From assembly GCA_903862955.1 (NCBI GenBank), contig CAIPAH010000019.1, positions 1-50,756 of the forward strand: DNA of 50,756 nucleotides, read 5' to 3'. A program made the translations under genes and the position numbers. The notes under the pieces are model-generated. The model searched no databases and had not been told where the DNA came from. It saw nothing but the letters and a program-made list of their open reading frames with translations. Below, in pieces: positions 42,727 to 50,726 of this stretch. Each line of letters begins with the position of its first letter. The stretch's first letter is position 1. The stretch comes from an uncultured Opitutia bacterium (GTDB taxonomy: Bacteria; Verrucomicrobiota; Verrucomicrobiia; Opitutales; Opitutaceae).

Positions 42727-43544
42727 TATCCCTGTCCGGATCCTCCCGACCCCACCATCCACTGCAGCATCGGCCCCGTCCGCGCGGCCCAGGCCGCCTC
42801 GTTGTGCTCGGCACCGTCCACTTCGAGGTAATGCAGGTCGTCACCCTCCCGCCAGCCGCGCGCCGTGAGCGCCTCGCGCAGCCGCCGCGCATTTTCCCAG
42901 CCAGGCTCGGCCGTGCCCGTGTCGAGCCAGAGCCGCACCGCGGGTTTCTTTTTCAAGCCTTCGACAAATCTCATCGGCGCACCGTCGTCCCACCACGCCG
43001 AGGGTGACATCACACCCGCCGCACCAAACACCCGCGGATGCCACAGCGCAGCATACAGCGCGACCAACCCGCCCATCGAGGAACCCGCGATGGCTGTGTC
43101 GGCGGCGCCCGGCCGCGTGGGATAGCGGGCGTCGATGAACGGCTTCACTTCGGTCGCGACAAAGCGCGCATAAGCCCGCGCGCGCCCGCGACTGCGACAG
43201 GTCTCGCCGTCCCAGCCGGCAAATTCGCCCCGCGTCGGCGCGTATTCGTCCATCCGCGCAAAGCCCGTGTTGTAGATGCCCACCATGATCGGGGCGTCCA
43301 GTTCGCCCGCCCGGATCAGCTCGGCCGCCGTGCGACCCGCGTGCCACGCCTGCCCGAGAAACGCCGTCAACGGGTCGAACAGGTTTTGCCCATCCTGGAA
43401 ATAAACGACGGGGTGCCTCCGTCGCCGTCCGTCCATCCCGGGCGGCAGCCACACCACGAGATCCCGCTGGTTGCCGAGCACGCGCGCCGCAAACCGGCGG
43501 TGCAGCCGGAGCGTGCCATCGGGCGATGCAGGGCGGGCGGGCAT
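42726..43544 (-). CDS. Putative esterase (esterase D/PF00756 type alpha/beta hydrolase)
   Basis: 272 residues. NLFDPLTAFLGQAWHAGR and VGIYNTGFARMDEYAPTR are typical of the family. The nucleophile serine is in AIAGSSMGGLVALYA (near residue 153). The acid is probably Asp in LWLDTGTAEPGWEN, and the His lies in VDGAEHNEAAW. There is no signal peptide. It may act on sugar esters or siderophore esters. It is convergent with the MuiA-like gene across the hairpin repeats. Confidence 0.87.
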   Translation of the reverse strand: MPARPASPDGTLRLHRRFAARVLGNQRDLVVWLPPGMDGRRRRHPVVYFQDGQNLFDPLTAFLGQAWHAGRTAAELIRAGELDAPIMVGIYNTGFARMDEYAPTRGEFAGWDGETCRSRGRARAYARFVATEVKPFIDARYPTRPGAADTAIAGSSMGGLVALYAALWHPRVFGAAGVMSPSAWWDDGAPMRFVEGLKKKPAVRLWLDTGTAEPGWENARRLREALTARGWREGDDLHYLEVDGAEHNEAAWAARTGPMLQWMVGSGGSGQG

Positions 43545-43591
43545 GGGAAAAAGATCGGCCAGCTAGCGCGGACAAATTGCGGAAGCCAAGT

Positions 43592-43662
43592 GGTATTTGC
43601 CAATGTCGACCCACCTGCCGGGCGACGTAGCGAGCCCCGATGGCTCCCCCATTGCAAATACC
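43592..43662. repeat. Inverted repeat GGTATTTGCCAATG with a GC-rich centre
   Basis: GGTATTTGCCAATG (43592-43605) and CATTGCAAATACC (43650-43662) are complementary except for one missing base. The centre contains GTAGCGAGCCCCGATGGCTC (43627-43646), a GTAG-headed palindrome like the REP units at 48871 and 50686. It lies in the divergent gap between the two esterase genes (43545-43739) and could be a mobile palindrome with defined ends. Confidence 0.65.
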
Positions 43663-43739
43663 CTGCCTCATGCCGCCCGACGTCGCGGAATTGCCAGATG
43701 GCGCAAAGCTTGCTCTCCTAGACACCCCGACCGGCCCGC

Positions 43740-44462
43740 ATGAAGGAAGAACACATCCGCTGGTTCACCCCGCACCTCAGCCGGGAATTTGACATGCTGG
43801 TCTTCGGGCATGCGGGCTACCCGGTGATCCTTTTCCCCACCTCGCTCGGGCGCTACTACCAGAACAAGGATTTCCACCTGATCGACTCCGTCGCCGCGCT
43901 GGTCGACGCCGGCCGCGTGAAAATCTACTGCCCCGACGGCATCGACGAGCAGAGCTGGTATAACAAAGCCATCCATCCCGCCGACCGCGTGCGCACGCAC
44001 CTCGCCTACGAGAACGTCATTCTCCACGACGTCGTGCCCAAGGCCCAGCGCGACACCAGCCGCCACCAGGTCTGCGTCGCCGGCGCCAGTTTCGGCGGCT
44101 ACCACGCGGCCAACTTCGCCTTCCGCCACCCCGACCTCGTCGGGGCCATGATCAGCCTCAGCGGTTCCTTCGACATCAAGCCCTTCCTCGACGGCTACTA
44201 CGACGACCACTGCTATTTCAACAACCCCGTCGACTATCTCCCGGGCCTCCCCGAGTCGCCCCTGCTCCAGCAAATCCGCGCGATGGGCATCGTGCTCGGC
44301 ACCGGCGACCGCGACAGCTGTCGTGACCGCAACCTCGCGCTTTCCGCCCTCCTGCATGCCAAGGGCATCCCGCATTTTCTCGACGACCGCAAATGGTGCG
44401 GCCACGACTGGAACTACTGGCGCGACATGTTTCCGCAATATCTCGCCCTCCTCAAAACCTGA
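43740..44462 (+). CDS. Esterase-family alpha/beta hydrolase, first gene of the ligase cluster
   Basis: 240 residues with no signal peptide. The nucleophile elbow is VAGASFGGYHAANFAF (near residue 122), the likely acid is in LGTGDRDSC (near 185), and the His is in KWCGHDWNYWRD (near 222). GHAGYPVILFPTSLGRYYQN is an unusual oxyanion region shared with the enterochelin-esterase-like group. It lies 24 bases before the ATP-grasp gene, so they are probably in one operon. In such a cluster it could release or cyclise the product, which is inference. Confidence 0.82.
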   Translation: MKEEHIRWFTPHLSREFDMLVFGHAGYPVILFPTSLGRYYQNKDFHLIDSVAALVDAGRVKIYCPDGIDEQSWYNKAIHPADRVRTHLAYENVILHDVVPKAQRDTSRHQVCVAGASFGGYHAANFAFRHPDLVGAMISLSGSFDIKPFLDGYYDDHCYFNNPVDYLPGLPESPLLQQIRAMGIVLGTGDRDSCRDRNLALSALLHAKGIPHFLDDRKWCGHDWNYWRDMFPQYLALLKT

Positions 44463-44486
44463 GCCGTCCGTCACCCCATCCTCCCC

Positions 44487-45443
44487 ATGAAAAAAATCGG
44501 CATCCTCCACGGCAAGGAACGCACTTTTCCCCAGGCCTTCGTCGAGCGCGTCAACGCCCTGCGGGAACCCGGCATCGTCGCCGAGCCCGTCACCATCAAC
44601 AAGGTCATCCAGGGCGACCCGACCGAATACGCCGTCATCCTCGACCGCATCTCGCAGGACGTGCCGTTTTACCGCGCCTACCTGAAGAACGCCGCGCTCA
44701 ACGGCACCGCCGTCGTCAACAACCCGTTCTGGTGGAGCGCCGACGAGAAATTCTTCAACAACTGCCTCGCCACCAAGCTCGGCGTCGAGGTGCCCAAGAC
44801 CGTCCTGCTACCCTCGAAGGAGCACCCGGCCGATTGCTCCGCCGGCTCGTTCTCCAACCTCGCCTACCCCCTCGATTGGGACGGCATCTTCGCCTACATC
44901 GGCTGGCCCGCGTATTTCAAGCCGCACTCCGGCGGCGGCTGGAAAAACGTCTACAAGGTCCGCAACCCGGAGGAGTTCTTCAAGGCCTACGATGAGACCG
45001 GGCAGCTCGTGATGCTGCTGCAGAGCGAGGTGACCTTCGACGACTACTTCCGCTGCTACTGCATCGGCGGAACCGACGTGCTCATCATGCCCTACGAGCC
45101 GCGCAACCCGCACCACCTGCGCTATGTCGTGGACCGGCCCTCGCCGTCCAAGGCGCTGCTCGAGCGCGTGCACGAGGATGTGCTCACGCTCAACCAGAAC
45201 CTGGGCTACGATTTCAACACCGTGGAATTCGCTGTGCATGACGGCGTTCCCTACGCGATCGACTTCTGCAATCCCGCGCCCGACGCCGACCGCGCCTCCG
45301 TCGGTGAGAAAAATTTCGCCTGGGTCGTCGAGGCCGCCGCCAAAATGGCCATCCGCAAGGCCAAGGAACACCAGCCCGGCAAAAACAACCTGACCTGGGG
45401 CAAGTTCGCGAAGAACTTCGCCAGCAACCAGGGTCTGGAGTGA
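44487..45443 (+). CDS. ATP-grasp ligase (RimK/glutathione-synthetase-like)
   Basis: 318 residues. The N-terminal domain starts MKKIGILHGKERTFPQAFVE. The ATP-grasp core has YFKPHSGGGWKNVYKV (phosphate loop), LMLLQSEVTF-like strand residues (QLVMLLQSEVTFDDYF) and the metal-binding end VEFAVHDGVPYAIDFCNPAP with the E...N/D set. This superfamily joins a carboxylate to an amine or thiol with ATP. Homologues of this type are often next to YbdK-type ligases, as here. Substrates are unknown. The end DADRASVGEKNFAWVVEAAA is family-like. Confidence 0.85.
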   Translation: MKKIGILHGKERTFPQAFVERVNALREPGIVAEPVTINKVIQGDPTEYAVILDRISQDVPFYRAYLKNAALNGTAVVNNPFWWSADEKFFNNCLATKLGVEVPKTVLLPSKEHPADCSAGSFSNLAYPLDWDGIFAYIGWPAYFKPHSGGGWKNVYKVRNPEEFFKAYDETGQLVMLLQSEVTFDDYFRCYCIGGTDVLIMPYEPRNPHHLRYVVDRPSPSKALLERVHEDVLTLNQNLGYDFNTVEFAVHDGVPYAIDFCNPAPDADRASVGEKNFAWVVEAAAKMAIRKAKEHQPGKNNLTWGKFAKNFASNQGLE

Positions 45444-45460
45444 AGGCCATTGGATTTTTT

Positions 45461-45536
45461 GCCCGCGAATCACGCGAATGAACCCGAAACCAAGAGATCC
45501 CTCCGGAATTCGCGCTCATTCGCGTGATTCGCGGGC
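45461..45536. repeat. Inverted repeat with 21-base perfect arms
   Basis: The left arm starts GCCCGCGAATCACGCGAATG (45461-45481) and is matched exactly by the complement ending ATTCGCGTGATTCGCGGGC (45516-45536). The 34-base centre holds GAAACCAAGAGATCC. It lies in the 108-base gap between the ATP-grasp and YbdK-like genes. This is a hairpin family different from the AGCCGGAAG one. Confidence 0.85.
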
Positions 45537-45551
45537 TCTCCTCCCGAATCC

Positions 45552-46712
45552 ATGAGCGCCGCCTCCTCCAAATCCTCCAGCCGCGCCCCGATTCCCGGCA
45601 AGGGCGCGCCGAAGCTGTTCACCCTCGGGATCGAGGAGGAATTCCAGATCATCGACCCGGAAACACGCGAGCTCCGGTCGCACGTCGAGCAGATCATGGC
45701 CGACGGCAAGATGATCTTCCAGGAGCGCGTGAAGACCGAGATGCACCAGTCCGTGGTCGAAGTCGGCACCGACATCTGCCGCAACGTGCAGGACGCCCGC
45801 ACCGCCGTCACCAAGCTCCGCAGCGATCTCTGGCGGCTCGCCCGCAACCGCGGCCTTACCATCGCCGCTTCCGGCACGCATCCGTTCTCGCACTGGATGG
45901 ACCAGAAGATCACCAAGGGCGAACGCTACGAGGGCATCGTCGAGGACATGCAGCAGGTCGCCCGCGCCAACCTCATCTTCGGCCTGCACGTCCATGTCGG
46001 TATCCCCGACCGCGAGGTCGCCATCCAGGTGATGAACATGGCGCGCTATTTCCTGCCGCACATCTTTTCGCTTTCCACCAACTCGCCCTTCTGGCTCGGC
46101 CGCAACACCGGCTTCAAGAGCTACCGCGTGAAGGTCTTCGAGCGCTTCCCGCGCACCGGCATTCCCGACGCGTTCGAGAGCCTCGCCGAGTATAACGACT
46201 ACCTCGACCTGCTCGTCAAAACCAAGTGCATCGATAACGCCAAGAAGATCTGGTGGGACATCCGCCTCCACCCGTTCTTCGACACGATCGAGTTCCGCGT
46301 CTGCGACATCCCCATGCGCGTCGACGAAACCATCGCGCTCGCCGCCCTGATGCAGGCGCTCGTCGCCAAGCTCCACAAGCTCCTCAAGCAGAACCTCAGC
46401 TGGCGCAATTACCGCCGCCGCCTGCTCGACGAAAACCGCTGGCGCGCCTCGCGCTACGGCCTCGACGGCAAGCTCATCGACTTCGGCAAGCAGGAGGAAG
46501 TCGACACGCGCCGCCTCATCCTCGAGCTGCTCGAACTCGTGGACGCGGAGGTCGACGAGTTCGGCAGCCGCAAGGAAATCAACTACATCCACGAAATCCT
46601 GAAGCACGGCACCGGCGCCGACCGCCAGCTCGCCGTCTGGCACAAGACCCACGACACCAAGGCCGTCGTCGACCTCATCGTCGCCGAAACCACCTCCGGC
46701 CTGAAAAAGTAG
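45552..46712 (+). CDS. Carboxylate-amine ligase of the YbdK/GCS2 family
   Basis: 386 residues. Glutamate-cysteine-ligase type 2 fold: FTLGIEEEFQIIDPETRELR (metal and gamma-carboxylate site), IAASGTHPFSHW, GLHVHVGIPDREVAI, WWDIRLHPFFDTIEFRVCDI and ENRWRASRYGLDG are all intact. These enzymes use ATP to make an amide with an amino group; the true substrates of YbdK-type members are mostly unknown. It lies between an ATP-grasp ligase and an M29-like aminopeptidase. The 20-residue N-terminal extension is Ser/Lys-rich. Confidence 0.92.
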   Translation: MSAASSKSSSRAPIPGKGAPKLFTLGIEEEFQIIDPETRELRSHVEQIMADGKMIFQERVKTEMHQSVVEVGTDICRNVQDARTAVTKLRSDLWRLARNRGLTIAASGTHPFSHWMDQKITKGERYEGIVEDMQQVARANLIFGLHVHVGIPDREVAIQVMNMARYFLPHIFSLSTNSPFWLGRNTGFKSYRVKVFERFPRTGIPDAFESLAEYNDYLDLLVKTKCIDNAKKIWWDIRLHPFFDTIEFRVCDIPMRVDETIALAALMQALVAKLHKLLKQNLSWRNYRRRLLDENRWRASRYGLDGKLIDFGKQEEVDTRRLILELLELVDAEVDEFGSRKEINYIHEILKHGTGADRQLAVWHKTHDTKAVVDLIVAETTSGLKK

Positions 46713-46790
46713 GCTTCCAAATGTCGGGCTTTACGCCGGCCGCCCCGGCATAACCCCGATACATCACCCGGATCCCACCCACGATTCCGC

Positions 46791-46821
46791 ATTCGACATT
46801 CGTCATTAGTCATTCGTCATT
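46791..46821. repeat. Short tandem ATTCGTCATT-type repeat
   Basis: The words CATTCGACATT, CGTCATTAGT and CATTCGTCATT follow each other (46791-46821) just before the aminopeptidase gene. On the minus strand they read as repeats of AATGACGAATG. The role is unknown. It is AT-rich against the local GC-rich background. Confidence 0.5.
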
Positions 46822-46830
46822 TTCAGCCCC

Positions 46831-47856
46831 GTGTCCGTCATCGACCTCCCTCCTTCCACGACCTTCGATCCCGCCCTCACGCCCGGCGCGTTCAACGCGA
46901 TCCACGTTTGCCTGAAGCTGCAGGCGCATGAGCGCATGACGCTCATCACCGACCGCGCCTGCGCCGAGATCGCCGCCGCCCTGCGCGCCGAGATCGAAAA
47001 GACCGGAGCCGACTTCTCCGTGTTCATCCTCGAGGACCACGGCCCGCGCCCGCACCGCGACATGCCGCCCGAGATTCTCGCCGACCTCGCGCAGTCCCAG
47101 GTCAGCATCTACGCCGCCATCACCCAGACCGGCGAGCTGCGCACGCGCATGCAAATGATGGACGTCATCAACCCGCACCGCATCCGGCACGGGCACATGG
47201 TGAACATCAACAAGCAGATCATGCTCGAGGGCATGCGCGCCGACTTCGCCGAGGTGGACCGCCTCTCCCAGAAGCTCATTGAGCAAGCCCGCCAGGCGAA
47301 GCGCATCACCTGCCAGACCGCCGCCGGCACCGACTACGTCGCCGAATTCTCGCCCAACTTGAAGTGGGTCAAGACCTCCGGTCTCATCGTGCCCGAGAAA
47401 TGGGGCAACCTCCCCGGCGGCGAGATCTTCACGTCCCCGTTCAACTCCAACGGCCGCTTCGTCGTGGACGGCGTCGTGGGCGACTACCTCTGCCAGAAAT
47501 ATGGCGACATCGGAGCGACGCCGCTGACGATCGACATCAAGGACAACCGCATTGCCGGCCTCGCGTGCTCGAACCAGGAGTTGCTGAAGGAATTCGACGC
47601 CTACTGCCACACCGACGAAAACTCCAACCGCGTGGGTGAATTCGCCATCGGCACCAACCTGGCCTGCACGCGCATCATCGGCCACATCCTGCAGGACGAA
47701 AAGCTCCCCGGCATCCACATCGCCTTCGGCCACCCCTACTCCGAGCACACCGGCCAGCCCTGGAAGAGCACGACCCACATCGACTGCGTCGGCCGTTTCT
47801 TCGACATCTGGCTCGACGACGAGCAAGTCATGGCGAAGGGGAAGTTTCTGATTTGA
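46831..47856 (+). CDS. M29/AmpS-like metalloaminopeptidase
   Basis: 341 residues from a GTG at 46831 (an A/T-rich stretch precedes it). HVCLKLQAHERMTLITDRAC and the C-terminal metal site GEFAIGTNLACTR, then HIAFGHPYSEHTGQPWKSTTHID with Glu and His ligands, follow the thermophilic aminopeptidase T (COG2309) pattern. GLIVPEKWGNLPGGEIFTSP supplies another Glu ligand. It would remove N-terminal residues or hydrolyse an amide. Inside this ligase cluster it may recycle or trim the product. Confidence 0.82.
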   Translation: MSVIDLPPSTTFDPALTPGAFNAIHVCLKLQAHERMTLITDRACAEIAAALRAEIEKTGADFSVFILEDHGPRPHRDMPPEILADLAQSQVSIYAAITQTGELRTRMQMMDVINPHRIRHGHMVNINKQIMLEGMRADFAEVDRLSQKLIEQARQAKRITCQTAAGTDYVAEFSPNLKWVKTSGLIVPEKWGNLPGGEIFTSPFNSNGRFVVDGVVGDYLCQKYGDIGATPLTIDIKDNRIAGLACSNQELLKEFDAYCHTDENSNRVGEFAIGTNLACTRIIGHILQDEKLPGIHIAFGHPYSEHTGQPWKSTTHIDCVGRFFDIWLDDEQVMAKGKFLI

Positions 47857-47889
47857 AGCGCGGAGGAGCGGGACCACCAAGCAGGGGAA

Positions 47890-47960
47890 CTTAGCCGGAA
47901 GCCAGGAAACCAGGAACAAAGCATTCCAAAGATTCTCTCCTGGTTTCCTGGCTTCCGGCT
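47890..47960. repeat. Modular palindromic repeat, minimal copy
   Basis: TTAGCCGGAAGCCAGGAAAC at the left and TGGTTTCCTGGCTTCCGGCT at the right, around about 25 bases. Followed by GCGCTTCCGCCCCTCCGCGC (47986 on), which resembles the middle arm of larger copies. It lies in the 162-base gap between the aminopeptidase and the second ATP-grasp-like gene. Confidence 0.85.
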
Positions 47961-48018
47961 TCAATTCGCCTTCCAAAATTTTCCGCGCTTCCGCCCCTCC
48001 GCGCTTCCGCGATAAAAA

Positions 48019-49242
48019 ATGATCCCCGCCCTTCGCCAGCGCTATAACGCCGCTTTCACCGAGCAGCGCTATGCCGCGTTTCTGACGGAACTGAACTCGG
48101 CGGTGTACTGGCCGGTGGATTTCCGCGTCGCGGAAACTCCCCTCTTTCTCGACGCCGCCACCGCCCAGCGGCTCACCCAAGCCGCCACGGACATCGTCGG
48201 CCAGCTCTCGACGCCGGCGTTTCGCAAGCACGCCGCCACCGCCGTGCCGAAGGATCTCGTGGTGCCCGCCGAGACACCCTTCCCGCACTTCCTCTGCATC
48301 GACTTTGCCCTCTGCCACGACTCCGCCGGCCAAGTCGTCCCCCAACTCATCGAACTGCAGGCCTTCCCCACCGTCGCGTTTTTCCAGGCACTCCTGACTC
48401 GCACCTATCCCAAACACCTCGAATTTCCCGCTGGCTTCACCTCGTATTTCGGCGGGCTGGACGAGGCCGGCTACTTCGCCGCCCTGCGCCGCGCCATCGT
48501 CGCTGACGCCGACCCGCTCGAGACGGTCCTCCTCGAAATTACGCCGGACCAACAGAAAACCCGCGTCGATTTCGCCGCCACCGACCAAGCCCTCGGAGTC
48601 CGCCCCGTCGACGTGAGCAGCGTCCGCAAGTGCGGCAAGAAGCTCTTCTACGACCGCGACGGCGTCGAGACGCCCATCACGCGCATCTACAACCGCGTCA
48701 TCTTCGACGAGCTCCTCCGCAAGAAACCCGCGATGGCGTTCAGTTTCTTCGACGATCTCGACGTCCAATGGGCCGGCCACCCCAACTGGTATTTTCGCGT
48801 CAGCAAGCACACGCTGCCCTTCCTCCAGGGCCCCGCCATTCCGCCCTGCCATTTCGTCTCTGACTTCGTTGTAGGAGCGGCTTCACGCCGCGATTCCCCT
48901 CCCCTCCCGGCCGACCTCGAGAACTACGTGCTCAAGCCGCTCTACTCCTTCGCCGGGCTCGGCGTGGATATCACGCCCACGCACGAAAAAATTACTGCGC
49001 TCCCGAATCCTTCCGAGTGGCTGCTCCAGCGCAAGGTCGCCTACGCGCCGCTCCTCGCCACGCCTGACGGTCCGGCCAAGGCCGAGGTGCGGCTCATCCT
49101 CGTCGGCGACGGCACCGGCTGGCCCAAGCTGGTCAACAAGCTCGTCCGGCTCAGCAAGGGCGTGATGCACGGCGTCGATTTCAACAAGGGCCGCACCTGG
49201 GTCGGTGCGAGCGCCGGCTTTCACCCAACCGGCTCGGCCTGA
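48019..49242 (+). CDS. ATP-grasp-like protein, last gene of the ligase cluster, with in-frame REP insertion
   Basis: 407 residues, cytoplasmic. VPQLIELQAFPTVAFFQ, then RIYNRVIFDELLRKKP, LDVQWAGHPNWYFRVSKHTL, ENYVLKPLYSFAGLGVDITP and WLLQRKVAYAPLLATPDGPA resemble the order of ATP-grasp proteins of the circularly permuted type, with Lys/Gln and AEVRL near the end. This call is moderate. Residues VVGAASRRDSP (near 285) are encoded by a GTAG-headed REP palindrome (48871-48896) that keeps the frame. It follows the ligase and peptidase genes in the same direction. Confidence 0.65.
   Translation: MIPALRQRYNAAFTEQRYAAFLTELNSAVYWPVDFRVAETPLFLDAATAQRLTQAATDIVGQLSTPAFRKHAATAVPKDLVVPAETPFPHFLCIDFALCHDSAGQVVPQLIELQAFPTVAFFQALLTRTYPKHLEFPAGFTSYFGGLDEAGYFAALRRAIVADADPLETVLLEITPDQQKTRVDFAATDQALGVRPVDVSSVRKCGKKLFYDRDGVETPITRIYNRVIFDELLRKKPAMAFSFFDDLDVQWAGHPNWYFRVSKHTLPFLQGPAIPPCHFVSDFVVGAASRRDSPPLPADLENYVLKPLYSFAGLGVDITPTHEKITALPNPSEWLLQRKVAYAPLLATPDGPAKAEVRLILVGDGTGWPKLVNKLVRLSKGVMHGVDFNKGRTWVGASAGFHPTGSA
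48871..48896 (+). repeat. GTAG-headed REP palindrome inserted inside a coding sequence
   Basis: GTAG (48871-48874) is followed by GA and then the hairpin GCGGC-TTCAC-GCCGC (48877-48891). This matches the shape of REP elements used by REP-associated tyrosine transposases. It adds about ten codons in frame to the ATP-grasp-like gene. Similar units: 43627 and 50686. Confidence 0.7.
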
Positions 49243-49250
49243 GCGCGCAA

Positions 49251-49282
49251 AAGCCACGGCGCAGGTCAGGACGCCGTGGCTT
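49251..49282 (-). terminator. Shared hairpin between convergent genes
   Basis: The stem AAGCCACGGCG / CGCCGTGGCTT (11 pairs) has a ten-base loop. On the minus strand it is followed by TTTT, so it can terminate the barrel gene. For the plus-strand gene there is no good T-run. Confidence 0.7.
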
Positions 49283-49319
49283 GCCTACAACGCGCGGCCG
49301 CCCCCGCGGCCCGCGAAAC

Positions 49320-49970
49320 TCAGTAGTGATAGGCCACGCCCAGCGTGAACCCGCGGCCATCCTTCTGGTGCATCACGGCCTCATACTGCGCGCTGGCCGT
49401 GAGGCTCCACGCCTTGTTGAGCCGGTAGGCCGCCTTCGCACCGTAGTCGAATTCGCTTTGGTTGAAGGACGTCGCGCGCACGAAGTTCACATACGGCGTC
49501 AGCACCAACGTCGGCGCCACTTGGAACTCGACGCCCGCGCCCAGCGTGTAGGCGAAGGAACTGCCCGTGAAGCTGTCGCCTTTCCGCCAGTCCCAACCCG
49601 CCAGTCCCTGCACGTAGGGCCGACCCCACTCGAGCGGCGTGTAGGCGGTGACGCCCGCGCTGAGATTCTGCTGCGTCAGGCGTCGCACGTAGTCGTCGGC
49701 GCGACCCCAGTCGTAGGCGAAGTTAAAATCGAGCCCCGCCTGCAGGGGCTGGTTGTAGTCGAGCGCGAAGCCGCGCCAGACGCTCGGGGAGAGGCTGTCG
49801 ATCTGGTGATAGGTGAGATCCGCCTCGCCGTAGGCGGAGCCCAGCTGGCCCTGGCCGGTCGTAGCCGCCGGGACAGTGGCCTCCGTGCTTTGGGCCCGGG
49901 CGGGCAACGCGAGGCCGAGCGCGAGCGCGGCGGCCGGAAAGAGAAGTGCGAGTCGAGTGTGCTGTCTCAT
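49320..49970 (-). CDS. Small outer-membrane beta-barrel protein
   Basis: 216 residues with a signal peptide ending ALGLALPARAQS. The mature part alternates polar and aromatic residues in about eight strands (for example YGEADLTYHQIDS, PYVQGLAGWDWRKGD, KAWSLTASAQYEAVM) and ends GFTLGVAYHY, with the C-terminal aromatic expected for barrel assembly. Resembles OmpW/OmpA-barrel-size proteins but no specific family was recognised. Role unknown. Upstream is an inverted pattern and the divergent peroxiredoxin gene. Confidence 0.75.
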   Translation of the reverse strand: MRQHTRLALLFPAAALALGLALPARAQSTEATVPAATTGQGQLGSAYGEADLTYHQIDSLSPSVWRGFALDYNQPLQAGLDFNFAYDWGRADDYVRRLTQQNLSAGVTAYTPLEWGRPYVQGLAGWDWRKGDSFTGSSFAYTLGAGVEFQVAPTLVLTPYVNFVRATSFNQSEFDYGAKAAYRLNKAWSLTASAQYEAVMHQKDGRGFTLGVAYHY

Positions 49971-50147
49971 GTGGATGGTCCTTTTGGTTTTTTCGCCGTG
50001 AGCTGGACCACGACTGCGCGGTGTGACCGCGAATTTCCGCGGTGTTCCACATGAATTTCTTTCCTAAAATTTCCGGCCGCGCGGAACTTTTCGCCGGTTC
50101 CATTCCCGCTCTTGCAGATCGGGCCCAGCGGGGTATTTTTGCGTGGT

Positions 50148-50663
50148 ATGAAACTCCGCCCCTTCCTCCTCCTCGCTTCCTTCCTCGCCATGTTCTCCTT
50201 CGCCCGTGCTGAACCGCTCAAGGTCGGCGACGCCGCCCCTGCCGTCACCGGCATCACCGAAACCGGCGCGACGCTCAACTTCGCCGACGCCTACGCCAAG
50301 CAGACCTACACGCTCGTCTACTTTTACCCGAAGGCCGACACCCCCGGCTGCACCAAGCAGGGCTGCTCGCTCCGCGACGGGTACGAAGCGCTGACCAAAC
50401 AGGGCGTGGCTGTCATCGGCGTGAGCCACGATGACGTCGACGCGCAAAAGGCCTTCAAGGCCAAGTATGCGCTGCCGTTCACCCTGATTGCCGACCATGA
50501 CGGCCGCGTCATCAAGGCCTTCGGCGTGCCAACGTATCCCGTCGTAGGCTTCGCCCACCGCCAGGCGTATCTCATCCGCGGTGGCAAAGTCATCTACGCG
50601 GACTACGACGGCACGACCGACAAGCAGGCCGAGACCATCCTGAAGGTCCTCGCCGCGCAGTAA
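50148..50663 (+). CDS. Periplasmic peroxiredoxin of the Bcp/PrxQ type
   Basis: 171 residues from the ATG at 50148, with a signal peptide (FLLLASFLAMFSFARA). The thioredoxin fold starts VGDAAPAVTGITETGATLNF. The active site is YFYPKADTPGCTKQGCSLRD: peroxidatic Cys and resolving Cys five residues apart, as in Bcp. VSHDDVDAQKAFKAKYALPF and KAFGVPTYP follow. It reduces peroxides and needs an exported thiol reductant. Unusual in being exported; most Bcp are cytoplasmic. Confidence 0.92.
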   Translation: MKLRPFLLLASFLAMFSFARAEPLKVGDAAPAVTGITETGATLNFADAYAKQTYTLVYFYPKADTPGCTKQGCSLRDGYEALTKQGVAVIGVSHDDVDAQKAFKAKYALPFTLIADHDGRVIKAFGVPTYPVVGFAHRQAYLIRGGKVIYADYDGTTDKQAETILKVLAAQ

Positions 50664-50685
50664 GCCGCGTCGATCGATTGTCTTT

Positions 50686-50716
50686 GTAGGGCGGGGTCGC
50701 TGACCCCGCCTTTTTT
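50686..50716 (+). terminator. REP-type hairpin with T-run after the peroxiredoxin gene
   Basis: GTAG (50686-50689) precedes the perfect stem GGCGGGGTC / GACCCCGCC with loop GCT and six T. It is both a GTAG-headed REP and a rho-independent terminator. Confidence 0.85.
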
Positions 50717-50726
50717 GTGCCATGAA

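Noticed and set aside
23-48010. CRISPR array made by the repeated AGCCGGAAG units
   Set aside because: Copies are far apart, inverted in pairs and not regularly spaced; there are no spacers and no cas genes.
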